From the NCBI GenBank assembly GCA_947630465.1, contig CANRHT010000010.1, positions 1 through 21,087 of the forward strand: a DNA stretch of 21,087 nucleotides, written 5' to 3'. Below are positions 1 to 8,416 of the stretch, in pieces. How positions within the stretch are numbered: position 1 is the stretch's first letter; each line of letters begins with the position of its first letter. Source of the DNA: an uncultured Pseudomonadaceae bacterium. Its GTDB lineage: Bacteria > Pseudomonadota > Gammaproteobacteria > Pseudomonadales > Pseudomonadaceae. Below the pieces are notes generated by a model. It made no database searches, was not told the origin of the DNA, and saw only the letters and a list, made by a program, of their open reading frames with translations. Made by a program: the position numbers and the translations under genes.

Positions 1-338
1 ACACGCATGGCACTTCGACCCCAGTGGGCGATGTAGCTGAGATTCGTGCGGTACGTGAAGTCTTTGGTGACAATGCACCACCGATCAGCTCCACTAAAAG
101 CTTATCAGGTCACTCCTTAGGCGCCGCTGGCGTACAAGAGACGATCTACTCATTATTGATGATGGAAGGCAATTTTATTGCGGGTTCAATCAATATTGAC
201 GAGCTGGATGAAGAAGCTAAAGGTTTGCCCATCGTTGAGAAAACACAAGAAAACGTGACTCTCAATACAGTGATGAGCAACAGCTTTGGCTTTGGCGGCA
301 CCAACGCCACTTTAGTGCTGAAGCGTTACACTAAATAA
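1..338 (+). CDS. fabB: 3-oxoacyl-[ACP] synthase I (FabB), 3' end only
   Basis: C-terminal part of a beta-ketoacyl-ACP synthase, the condensing enzyme that elongates acyl chains in type II fatty-acid synthesis. The frame is open from base 3 and starts with [10 protein letters not shown], which contains the first catalytic histidine of the family. About 30 residues on, [12 protein letters not shown] contains the second catalytic histidine, and the protein ends with the typical [14 protein letters not shown] segment. The active-site cysteine lies upstream of the window. The frame's first in-window start-like codon (GTG at 24) is internal, so the gene begins outside. FabB is preferred over FabF because of the [10 protein letters not shown] and [10 protein letters not shown] wording, but with only about 111 residues visible FabF cannot be fully excluded. 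In Pseudomonas fabB normally follows fabA; whether it does here cannot be seen. Confidence 0.9.
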   Translation, partial: THGTSTPVGDVAEIRAVREVFGDNAPPISSTKSLSGHSLGAAGVQETIYSLLMMEGNFIAGSINIDELDEEAKGLPIVEKTQENVTLNTVMSNSFGFGGTNATLVLKRYTK

Positions 339-353
339 TTTAGTTTCACGCTA

Positions 354-392
354 AAAAAACGGCCACTGCAATCGCTTGCATGGCCGTTTTTT
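354..392. terminator. Bidirectional intrinsic terminator between fabB and acuI
   Basis: A-tract plus ACGGCCA (354-365) pairs with TGGCCGT plus T-tract (381-392). The hairpin continues inward as TGCAA/TTGCA around a TCGC tetraloop with one unpaired C. The U-tract on both strands fits the convergent genes: it lies 15 bases after the fabB stop and 26 bases after the acuI stop. Confidence 0.9.
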
Positions 393-418
393 ATTGCGAC
401 TTGATTAAGCTGCAGTGG

Positions 419-1402
419 CTAATCAATGCGCACCAAGGTGCGTCCACTGTGCTGTGTTGCCAACATTGACCGAATCGCCTCAGGCACTTCTTGCAAGCTG
501 ATTTCATGCACTAAAGGCTCAAGATCAAGCTTCCATTGCAGCGATAGCATGTCCCACATTGAGGCCTTATTCACCAAAGGCAATTCAACCGAATCAACAC
601 CCAGCAAATTGACCCCGCGTAAGATAAACGGCAAAACACTGCCCTTAAAATCGACGCCAGCAGTGAGACCACAACAGGCAGCACTGGCACTGTGTTGCAA
701 GGCTTTTAGCGTATTAAACAGCAGATCACCACCCACGGTATCTACCACACCCGCCCAACGCGGCTTGAGCAAAGGCTTATCCATACCTTCCAGCAATTCG
801 GCACGATTGATCACCTCTTTGGCGCCCAGTTGACGTAAAAAATCAGCTTGCTCAGCCTTGCCCGTCGCAGCAGTCACTGAAAAACCCAGCTGATTGAGCA
901 AGACAACCGCAATAGTACCCACACCACCTGTAGCGCCTGTCACCAGTACAGGACCGTCATGCTCAGACATGCCAGCGCTGAGCAGCTTTTCTACACAGAG
1001 CGCCGCAGTCAGGCCTGCTGTACCTAAAATCATCGCTTCACGCAGCGATAAGCCACAAGGACGTTTAAGCACCCAACTGGCTGGCACACGAATGTATTGC
1101 GCTAAACCACCGAAGGTATTCATGCCTAAATCATAGCCGGTGACAATCACCTCATCGCCACTGTCAAACTCAGACACACTGGACTCAACCACAACGCCGG
1201 CGGCATCAATACCCGGCGTATGTGGGAATTTACGCGTCACACCTTTATTGCCGGTTGCCGACAGTGCATCCTTGTAGTTCAGCGAAGAATATTTAACACG
1301 AATCAGCACCTCACCTTCGGGCAAGTCTGCCAGCGGGCGCTCAATAATCTGCTGTGAAATCTCTGGTGTATCCGTCACCCATAAGGCTTGATATGTACTC
1401 AT
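419..1402 (-). CDS. acuI: NADPH-dependent acryloyl-CoA reductase, AcuI/YhdH family oxidoreductase
   Basis: Zinc-independent medium-chain dehydrogenase/reductase of 327 residues, the usual length for AcuI/YhdH, which reduces acryloyl-CoA to propionyl-CoA with NADPH. The N-terminal catalytic domain contains SLNYKDA (about residues 40-46) and HTPGIDAAGVV. The Rossmann domain has the nucleotide-binding TGATGGVG at about 155-162. The C-terminus SGRTLVRID is typical. The frame is open up to 1498, but the ATG at 1402 is chosen because GGAGG lies just before it and the family starts at this MSTYQALWV-like sequence; the extra 32 residues would run into sohB. It is 34 bases downstream of the sohB stop on the same strand, so probably co-transcribed. 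The physiological substrate here is inferred from family only. Confidence 0.87.
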   Translation of the reverse strand: MSTYQALWVTDTPEISQQIIERPLADLPEGEVLIRVKYSSLNYKDALSATGNKGVTRKFPHTPGIDAAGVVVESSVSEFDSGDEVIVTGYDLGMNTFGGLAQYIRVPASWVLKRPCGLSLREAMILGTAGLTAALCVEKLLSAGMSEHDGPVLVTGATGGVGTIAVVLLNQLGFSVTAATGKAEQADFLRQLGAKEVINRAELLEGMDKPLLKPRWAGVVDTVGGDLLFNTLKALQHSASAACCGLTAGVDFKGSVLPFILRGVNLLGVDSVELPLVNKASMWDMLSLQWKLDLEPLVHEISLQEVPEAIRSMLATQHSGRTLVRID

Positions 1403-1436
1403 TGATCTTCCTCCACATTCGGTTGCACGCACTACA

Positions 1437-2456
1437 CTAGCCCATAAAGCGACGCTGTAAACGCTCCCAACCTTTATCTGCAATATGCTCAACAGCAACG
1501 CCAGCCGTTAAGCCAACCCGCTCTTGTAAGCTCTTCTTTTGTACAAACTGCAAGCCATACAGCTCTGCGTTTGCAGCACGTTTGGATAGATACTCATCAC
1601 TGGTTTGCAATTGATCAACTAAATTACGCAAATGCGCATCACTGCCCAACCAAACTTCACCCGTAGCAACCGCATCAATATCAAGTTGCGGACGGTACTG
1701 CACTACAAAACGCTTAAACAAATCATGCGTGGTTTGCAGGTCTTGTAAAAACTTCTCACGCCCCTGCTCAGTATTTTCACCGAGCATGGTTAAAGTACGT
1801 TTGTACTCGCCGGCGGTTAACACTTCGACATCAATATTATTTTTCTTTAATAAACGGTGAATATTGGGCAGTTGTGCCACCACACCAATCGAACCTAACA
1901 CAGCAAAGGGTGCACTTAAAATTTTATCGCCAATACAGGCCATCATATAACCGCCGCTGGCGGCCACTTTATCCACGCATACGGTGAGCGGAATCTTGGC
2001 ATCACGAATACGGGCTAATTGTGAAGATGCAAAACCATAGCTGTGTACCATGCCGCCGCCACTTTCAAGACGTAGCACCACCTCATCGTTGGGTGTTGCT
2101 ACTGCTAACACAGCAGTAATTTCATGGCGTAAACTGTCTGCTGCTGAGGCTTTAATATCGCCATCAAAATCCAAGACATACACGCGAGGCTTGCTCACGC
2201 CCTCTTTTTTATCCTGCTTTGCTTTCGCACTGATGGCTTTGCGCTGGGCTTTTAACTGCGCTTTATCCAGCACGCTCGACTCAACTGTCTCTTTCAACTC
2301 ACTATAAAACTCATTTAAATCACTGACCAGCAACTCCCCCGCACGCACACGCCCACGTGAACGCATCGCTGCGGCAAAGGATAAAATCAACACAATTACA
2401 ATTAAAACCGTGACTGCCCGCGCTAAAAAGCCTGCGTACTCAAGTAAAAAATCCAC
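1437..2456 (-). CDS. sohB: SohB, inner-membrane S49 family serine protease
   Basis: Membrane-anchored peptidase of the SppA/SohB (S49) family, 339 residues from the chosen start (E. coli SohB is about 349). One N-terminal transmembrane segment (about residues 8-30) is followed by a charged, possibly coiled stretch and the protease domain facing the periplasm. The catalytic serine is in AASGGYMMA (Ser about 167) and the general-base lysine in AGEYKRT (Lys about 219), the Ser/Lys dyad of the family. A GTG start at 2456 is preferred because AAGGAG sits six bases before it; a TTG at 2471 in the same frame overlaps that ribosome-binding site. It leads the sohB-acuI pair. Its targets are not known from the sequence. 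Confidence 0.88.
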   Translation of the reverse strand: MDFLLEYAGFLARAVTVLIVIVLILSFAAAMRSRGRVRAGELLVSDLNEFYSELKETVESSVLDKAQLKAQRKAISAKAKQDKKEGVSKPRVYVLDFDGDIKASAADSLRHEITAVLAVATPNDEVVLRLESGGGMVHSYGFASSQLARIRDAKIPLTVCVDKVAASGGYMMACIGDKILSAPFAVLGSIGVVAQLPNIHRLLKKNNIDVEVLTAGEYKRTLTMLGENTEQGREKFLQDLQTTHDLFKRFVVQYRPQLDIDAVATGEVWLGSDAHLRNLVDQLQTSDEYLSKRAANAELYGLQFVQKKSLQERVGLTAGVAVEHIADKGWERLQRRFMG

Positions 2457-2508
2457 TGTATGCTCCTTCAAATTAATCTGAACATCTTACCTCAGCCTCT
2501 CTGCTGAT

Positions 2509-2523
2509 TGAGAATAATTGTCG
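2509..2523. promoter_or_regulatory. Fur-box-like sequence upstream of sohB
   Basis: TGAGAAT-A-ATTGTCG matches the 7-1-7 Fur motif TGATAAT-N-ATTATCA at 11 of 14 arm positions. It lies about 53 bases upstream of the sohB start, where it could control sohB-acuI. The match is by eye and could be chance in A/T-rich DNA. Confidence 0.3.
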
Positions 2524-2526
2524 TAA

Positions 2527-2567
2527 ACAGGCCATACCGGCCCTGTCATATTTTTGCCTGATGACAG
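2527..2567. repeat. Two overlapping inverted repeats in the sohB/SCP2 spacer
   Basis: ACAGGCC (2527-2533) pairs with GGCCCTGT (2539-2546) with one extra base. CTGTCAT (2543-2549) pairs perfectly with ATGACAG (2561-2567) across 11 bases. The shared CTGT means only one of the two could form at a time as RNA; as DNA, either could be a dimeric regulator site. Confidence 0.4.
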
Positions 2568-2605
2568 CTTTCATCTTAAATTTCAAACAATCGTATGAAA
2601 TCTAT

Positions 2606-2634
2606 TTGACAGTGCAGCCACTTCGCCATAATCT
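2606..2634 (+). promoter_or_regulatory. Sigma-70 promoter upstream of the SCP2 gene
   Basis: Perfect -35 TTGACA at 2606-2611, a 17-base spacer and -10 TAATCT at 2629-2634. Transcription would begin near 2641, about 207 bases before the SCP2 start codon, implying a long leader or a separate small transcript. Confidence 0.6.
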
Positions 2635-2773
2635 CCATGCTCAGCACTGCATCGGTTACACCCAAGCTATAGCAGCCCGCTGCTGACCTGCTAAGTGTTA
2701 ACATTTAACGATACTGCCATTGCCTTAATATTTTTTAACATTCATGCTTAATATGATGTGTTAAACACCAAAG

Positions 2774-2798
2774 AACCCAGCACTTAATGCTGAGTTTT
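2774..2798 (+). terminator. Weak hairpin with T-run before the SCP2 gene
   Basis: CAGCA-CTTAA-TGCTG with outer AAC/GTT pairs around one mismatch, followed by TTTTAAA. It could end or attenuate transcription from the promoter at 2606-2634. The stem is short and the T-run brief, so terminator function is uncertain. Confidence 0.3.
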
Positions 2799-2847
2799 AA
2801 ATATAATGCGGGACACACCGCACAAAAATTTTAAAAAAGGATTCATT

Positions 2848-3162
2848 ATGTCTTCTACCGCAGAGATTATTCAAAAGCTCACCGCTAAATTTAACGCAGA
2901 CGCTGCAGCTGGTTTAGATTTAGTGTTCCAGTTCAACATTGAAGATGCTGAAAACTACTACGTGACCGTTAAAGACGGTACCTGCGATGTACAAGCGGGT
3001 GACAATGACGATGCTAACGTGACCCTGATCATGGACAGCGAAACCTTCAAAGGCATTGCCACCGGCGAAACCGACGGCATGCAAGCTTTTATGGGCGGTC
3101 AATTGCGCACTGAAGGCGACATGATGTTGGCGATGAAATTAAGCGAGTTGTTCCCTGTTTAA
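2848..3162 (+). CDS. Small SCP2 sterol-binding-domain protein
   Basis: A 104-residue stand-alone SCP2-fold protein, predicted soluble and cytoplasmic and probably binding a lipid or fatty acyl group in a hydrophobic tunnel. Visible family features are VTVKDGTCDV, DDANVTLIMDSETFKGIATGE and the C-terminal GGQLRTEGDMMLAMKLSELFP. The start at 2848 is chosen because AGGA lies six bases before the ATG and MSSTAEIIQKL matches how such proteins begin. An upstream in-frame ATG at 2806 would add 14 residues but overlaps a promoter-like TATAAT. The gene is monocistronic: it has its own regulatory spacer and ends at a strong terminator. Its ligand and physiological role are not known. Confidence 0.85.
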   Translation: MSSTAEIIQKLTAKFNADAAAGLDLVFQFNIEDAENYYVTVKDGTCDVQAGDNDDANVTLIMDSETFKGIATGETDGMQAFMGGQLRTEGDMMLAMKLSELFPV

Positions 3163-3182
3163 GACGGGTAACTGCGCCGCAT

Positions 3183-3220
3183 AAAAAAGCCGGACAGCTG
3201 CTGAAGCGTCCGGCTTTTTT
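3183..3220. terminator. Bidirectional terminator between SCP2 gene and speE
   Basis: Perfect 13-base arms (3183-3195 and 3208-3220), A-tract then GCCGGAC against GTCCGGC then T-tract, around a 12-base loop. It serves the two convergent genes on either side. Confidence 0.93.
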
Positions 3221-3272
3221 TGTGTCTTAATGCTGTCGTACAGACCGTAACTGAGCGATATCTTAAGACTGA

Positions 3273-4133
3273 TCAGTGCTTATTAAGCTGACCTATGGCG
3301 TGCAACACATATTGCGGTAAAGCAAAAGCAGCCTGATGGATAGCCGCATTGTAATAACGCGTGCTGATCGCGCTGGCCGCAAAACGCTGCTCTAAAGTAC
3401 TCAGCGGTTGTTGCCTGATCTGTGGATTTTTTGCCGCCCAAGCAAAAGTCATGCTGCCTCCAATATAAGTGGGTATCGCAGCATGATAAAAGTGTGCATC
3501 AGCAAATAAACCTTGGATATTTTTAGCCGTGGTTTTGACTTCATCCAGTTGTAAGAAAGGCGTGCCATTTTGCGCGACTAAAATACCGTCATCGGTTAAG
3601 CAGCGATGACAGGCATGATAAAAATCTTCTGAGAACAGCACTTCAGCAGGGCCGGTTGGATCGGGGCAATCACTGATAATCACATCAAACTGCTGCGTGC
3701 AGTTGGCGATAAAACGCATGCCATCATCAATCACCAAGTTCACCCGCGGATCATCGTAAGCACCCTGTGAGTGATGGGGCAAATACTCTTTGCACATATC
3801 CACTACGGCCTGGTCAATTTCCACCATAGTGATGTGCTCAATCTCAGCATGACGACACACTTCACGCAGCATACCGCCATCACCACCACCAATAATTAAC
3901 ACGCTGCGCACCGCACCGTGCGCTAAAATAGGCACATGAGTGAGCATCTCATGATAAATAAACTCATCAGCTTCTGTGGTCTGGATCGCACCATCAAGCG
4001 CCATGACACGACCCATTTTGGCATTTTCAAAAATCACTAAATGCTGATGTTCTGTGCGCACTTCATGCAACATTTTATCAATTTTAAAAAACTGACCATA
4101 ACCATCGTGCAGTGTTTCAAGATAATTTGTCAT
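3273..4133 (-). CDS. speE: Polyamine aminopropyltransferase (spermidine synthase)
   Basis: Transfers an aminopropyl group from decarboxylated S-adenosylmethionine to putrescine, making spermidine and methylthioadenosine; cytoplasmic. The 286-residue length is normal (E. coli SpeE is about 288). The N-terminal strand domain (1-55) is followed by a Rossmann-type domain with [13 protein letters not shown] (about 80-92), the acidic ribose-binding MVEID (about 103-107), the DDGMRF segment, and the catalytic [14 protein letters not shown] (Asp about 155). The ATG at 4133 has AAGGA just upstream. No speD is adjacent. The methylthioadenosine by-product links this gene to the phosphorylase gene at 6116-6856, which lies in a separate unit. 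Confidence 0.94.
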   Translation of the reverse strand: MTNYLETLHDGYGQFFKIDKMLHEVRTEHQHLVIFENAKMGRVMALDGAIQTTEADEFIYHEMLTHVPILAHGAVRSVLIIGGGDGGMLREVCRHAEIEHITMVEIDQAVVDMCKEYLPHHSQGAYDDPRVNLVIDDGMRFIANCTQQFDVIISDCPDPTGPAEVLFSEDFYHACHRCLTDDGILVAQNGTPFLQLDEVKTTAKNIQGLFADAHFYHAAIPTYIGGSMTFAWAAKNPQIRQQPLSTLEQRFAASAISTRYYNAAIHQAAFALPQYVLHAIGQLNKH

Positions 4134-4265
4134 GTTAGTCCTTGCTCAAACTCTAATAAAACCTGCCCTGAGTATACGGCATGCCCAGCGCCAGCGCAGA
4201 GTTTAGCAGCACACCCGCTTGCGCTAACAAGCTAATGGCTACTGCAACAGCTCACTACAACTGTT

Positions 4266-5240
4266 TTAATAGACCGGCAATTCAATATTTTTAAACAGCT
4301 CTTCCACTTCATCTTTACTGCGCGCTTGAATCACTTTGGCTTGAATCTCACGGTCTAAATGCGGCGCAAAGCGCTCAATAAAGTCGCTCATAAAACCCCG
4401 CAAGAATGTGCCGCGACGGAAACCAATCTTGGTTACGCTCGATTCAAACAGGTGACTGGCATTGAGCGCCACTAAATCTGAATCCTGTAATTCATCAATC
4501 GCCATACCTGCAACAATACCCACACCTAAACCTAGACGCACATAGGTCTTGATCACGTCAGCATCAGCGGCGGTAAAAATCACTTTAGGCTCTAAATTGA
4601 CCTGACTGAAAGCCTCATCTAATTTAGAACGCCCAGTGAAACCAAACACATAAGTGACGATCGGAAACTCAGCTAAAGCCTCTAACGTCAGCTTAGGTAG
4701 GTTGGTTAGCGGATGAGCTTTAGGGACCACCACGCAGCGATTCCAGCGGTAGCACGGCATCATAATTAAATCGCCAAATTGCTCCATACCTTCAGTGGCA
4801 ATGGCAAAATCAACGGTACCATCAGCGGCCATTTCGGCAATTTGCGTCGGCGTACCTTGATGCATATGCAGCGCGACCTCGGGGTACTCCTGCATAAAAC
4901 CACTGATAACGGTTGGCAGTGCATAACGTGCTTGAGTGTGAGTTGTGGCAATTGACAGCGCACCCACGCGCTCATTGGAAAACTCTTGACCGATTTGTTT
5001 AATGTTTTCACACTTGCGCAAAATCTCACCGGACATTTTAATAATGCGTTCACCAGCTGCTGTGACCCGAGTCAGGTGCTTACCACTGCGCGCAAAAATT
5101 TCGACGCCTAGCTCGTCTTCAAGTAAACGTATTTGCTTGCTTATCCCCGGTTGCGATGTATACAGTGCTTGAGCTGTTGCGGAAACATTCAGCCCATTTC
5201 TGGACACTTCCCAGATATAACGCAATTGTTGTAGCTTCAT
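4266..5240 (-). CDS. cysB: CysB, LysR-type regulator of sulfur assimilation
   Basis: Transcriptional regulator of cysteine biosynthesis and sulfate/sulfonate uptake, responding to N-acetylserine/O-acetylserine and thiosulfate or sulfide. 324 residues. The N-terminal winged helix-turn-helix (about 1-60) carries ATAQALYTSQPGISKQIRLLEDELGV-type sequence, and the C-terminal effector domain (from about 88) contains ATTHTQARYALP, characteristic of CysB. The start at 5240 gives the family start MKLQQLRYIWEV and has GAGGTG nine bases upstream; a GTG at 5249 in the same frame overlaps that site and is rejected. It is divergent from the phosphopantetheinyl transferase gene; the spacer contains an inverted repeat that may be an autoregulatory site. 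No clear terminator follows it before speE. Confidence 0.95.
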   Translation of the reverse strand: MKLQQLRYIWEVSRNGLNVSATAQALYTSQPGISKQIRLLEDELGVEIFARSGKHLTRVTAAGERIIKMSGEILRKCENIKQIGQEFSNERVGALSIATTHTQARYALPTVISGFMQEYPEVALHMHQGTPTQIAEMAADGTVDFAIATEGMEQFGDLIMMPCYRWNRCVVVPKAHPLTNLPKLTLEALAEFPIVTYVFGFTGRSKLDEAFSQVNLEPKVIFTAADADVIKTYVRLGLGVGIVAGMAIDELQDSDLVALNASHLFESSVTKIGFRRGTFLRGFMSDFIERFAPHLDREIQAKVIQARSKDEVEELFKNIELPVY

Positions 5241-5267
5241 AAAAAACACCTCAGCCGCTTAAGCACA

Positions 5268-5297
5268 TTGAACCTTAATGATTGCGCTACTTATAAC
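5268..5297 (+). promoter_or_regulatory. Candidate sigma-70 promoter for the phosphopantetheinyl transferase gene
   Basis: TTGAAC (5268-5273), an 18-base spacer and TATAAC (5292-5297). Transcription would begin near 5304, about 63 bases before the start codon. The -10 overlaps the left outer arm of the inverted repeat at 5291-5327, so a protein bound there could repress. Confidence 0.45.
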
Positions 5298-5327
5298 TGC
5301 AACACTAAATTTATTCTAGTGTTATAA
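5291..5327. repeat. Nested inverted repeat in the cysB / transferase spacer
   Basis: Outer arms TTATAAC (5291-5297) and GTTATAA (5321-5327), and inner arms AACACTA (5301-5307) and TAGTGTT (5317-5323), all perfect. The right-hand arm TAGTGTTATAA serves both, the left has a few extra bases between them. Outer-arm centres are 30 bases apart, about three helical turns, as expected for a LysR-type tetramer. CysB is the obvious candidate ligand, by position only. Confidence 0.5.
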
Positions 5328-5366
5328 CCATTTTTTTATATGATCACTCCGTATTAAGTGAAATAC

Positions 5367-6089
5367 ATGACGCAAAGTACCCCCCCTGCTGAGTTTATGA
5401 CTGATTTAAAACAGCATTGGCCCTTCCCTGCAGCGCTGGATCACTGCACCTTAGTGTCGGCATGTTTTGCTGCGCAGGCACTCACCCCACAGTTGTTTAC
5501 ACTGCATGAACTCACAGCGCCGCAAGCCACTCACAAGCGTCAAGCTGAATTTCTTGCTGCTCGGCTCTGCGCTCGCCATGCTTTAGCGCAGCTGACCGGT
5601 ACGGCTCACTTTCCACGTCAGCAAGAGAACAGCCGTATTCCTGTCTGGCCACAAGGGACTTGCGGTTCGATGTCCCACAGTCACAGCTTAGCTGCAGCCA
5701 TTGTCGGCAGCAGCCACACATGGCTGGGAATGGGTTTGGATATAGAAAAAGTCATCTCAAGCGAGCGTGCTCAGCGCTTAGCGCCAAGTATTTTAACGCC
5801 AGAAGAATACCAGCGCTGCGCCCAGTTCACTGCCGCACAATTGGCGCTGCATTTGACTCAAGTTTTTTCATTGAAAGAGAGTTTATTTAAAGCGCTGAAT
5901 CCATTAACCGGCACTTACTTTGGCTTTCAAGATGCGCAAGTGCTCGACCCACCCAGCACTGCGAGCGGGCAGACGCGCCTACAATTGCGCAAGGACTTAT
6001 CCAAAGAGTGGCCACAAGGCTCTAGCCTGCCAGCACAGTTTACCACCCTGCATGGCAGCGTACTCAGTTTAGTCAGCATTGCGCGCTAA
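5367..6089 (+). CDS. 4'-phosphopantetheinyl transferase, EntD/PcpS type
   Basis: Transfers the phosphopantetheine arm of coenzyme A to carrier proteins (ACP and/or non-ribosomal peptide or polyketide carriers); cytoplasmic and magnesium-dependent. About 240 residues. An EntD-like N-terminal region has EFLAARLCARHAL and GSMSHSHSLAAAIV. The two superfamily motifs are GMGLDIEKV (Mg-binding Asp/Glu, about residue 125) and FSLKESLFKA (about 167-176). The start is uncertain: GTG 5358, ATG 5367 and ATG 5397 share the frame and none has a strong ribosome-binding site; 5367 is a compromise. Pseudomonads often use one such broad enzyme for both fatty-acid and secondary carriers, so it may be this cell's general holo-ACP synthase. 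The coding end forms a 10-base-pair hairpin (6063-6095). Confidence 0.85.
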   Translation: MTQSTPPAEFMTDLKQHWPFPAALDHCTLVSACFAAQALTPQLFTLHELTAPQATHKRQAEFLAARLCARHALAQLTGTAHFPRQQENSRIPVWPQGTCGSMSHSHSLAAAIVGSSHTWLGMGLDIEKVISSERAQRLAPSILTPEEYQRCAQFTAAQLALHLTQVFSLKESLFKALNPLTGTYFGFQDAQVLDPPSTASGQTRLQLRKDLSKEWPQGSSLPAQFTTLHGSVLSLVSIAR

Positions 6090-6095
6090 ACTGAG
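6063..6095 (+). repeat. Perfect inverted repeat over the stop codon of the transferase gene
   Basis: CTCAGTTTAG (6063-6072) and CTAAACTGAG (6086-6095) are perfect 10-base arms around a 13-base loop; the TAA stop (6087-6089) is in the right arm. No T-tract follows, so it is either a 3' stabilising hairpin or a poor terminator between convergent genes. A weaker AACAATC/GATTGTT pair follows at 6102-6127. Confidence 0.6.
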
Positions 6096-6115
6096 CAACT
6101 GAACAATCCAAATAT

Positions 6116-7849
<1,734 letters not shown>

Positions 7850-7865
<16 letters not shown>

Positions 7866-8416
7866 AACATATCCTTAGTAAGGGGCTGCAGAGTCTGCGT
7901 CTGAGTTGCATGCTCACTGATATCAACCACGCAGCCATCGGCTAGCAGATCATAGAGCTCAATGACATCTTGATTGGCCATACGAATACAGCCGTGGGAG
8001 TAAGCCTGCCCCAACAGCGCCTCATCAGCCGTACCATGAATATAAATATAACGTCGAAAGGTATCGCAAGCGCCTAAGCGATTCTGGCCCAACTCGCAAC
8101 CACTGAGCCAGAGAATACGGCTTAAAATCCAATCCCGATTGGGCTGCGCAGCTTGCAACTGTGGCGACCAAACTTCACCCGTCCAGCGTCGGCCACGCAG
8201 CACCGCCAACGCGGGTAAATGACCACCAATTTTAGCGCGAATATAATGACGTCCGCGCGGCGTACAGCCTGAGTTAAGCTGCTCACCGGCGCCATTTAAG
8301 GCCGTAGACACGCTATAAGTGCGCTGTAATTGCTGCCCAGAAAAAGCATAGATGCGCTGCTGTGCAATGCTCACATGCAAATAATCAATCATGGTATCGC
8401 CACGCTGAACTGACAT
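7850..8416 (-). CDS. YkuD-domain L,D-transpeptidase/carboxypeptidase without a signal peptide
   Basis: Cysteine peptidase-like YkuD-fold protein of 188 residues. The active-site block is YIYIHGT (about 123-129) followed by SHGCIRM (140-146) with nucleophile Cys about 143. A CTPRGRHYIRAKIG segment (51-64) and GRRWTGEVW precede it. YkuD enzymes usually cross-link or trim peptidoglycan in the periplasm, but there is no signal peptide or membrane segment: the catalytic fold begins within the first 15 residues. Together with its position directly before nagZ (16-base overlap), this suggests a cytoplasmic L,D-carboxypeptidase that trims recycled tetrapeptides; that is inference. The ATG at 8416 overlaps the psrA stop (TAATG) and lacks a ribosome-binding site; ATG 8392 is an alternative start. 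Confidence 0.85.

Larger units (their letters stand above)
2457..2847. other. 391-bp divergent regulatory spacer, sohB / SCP2 gene
   Basis: No gene. The A/T-rich spacer holds, in order: a Fur-like 15-mer (2509-2523), two overlapping inverted repeats (2527-2546 and 2543-2567), a sigma-70 promoter pointing right (2606-2634), a small hairpin AGCAG-CCCG-CTGCT (2671-2684), an IR GTGTT-A-AACAC near 2758-2768, a second hairpin followed by T residues (2774-2798), and a TATAAT (2802-2807) just before the SCP2 ribosome-binding site. No ORF here has a convincing start; the ATG at 2806 that extends the SCP2 frame lies inside the TATAAT. Confidence 0.6.

Noticed and set aside
1403..1498. N-terminal extension of AcuI by 32 residues
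   Set aside because: It overlaps the end of sohB, has no ribosome-binding site, and the family begins at the ATG at 1402, which has GGAGG upstream.
2806..2847. Earlier ATG for the SCP2 gene
   Set aside because: It lies within a TATAAT sequence and has no ribosome-binding site; the ATG at 2848 has AGGA at good spacing.
4217..4232. GCTTG/CAAGC hairpin between cysB and speE as a terminator
   Set aside because: Five-base stem and no T-run on the strand that would need it.
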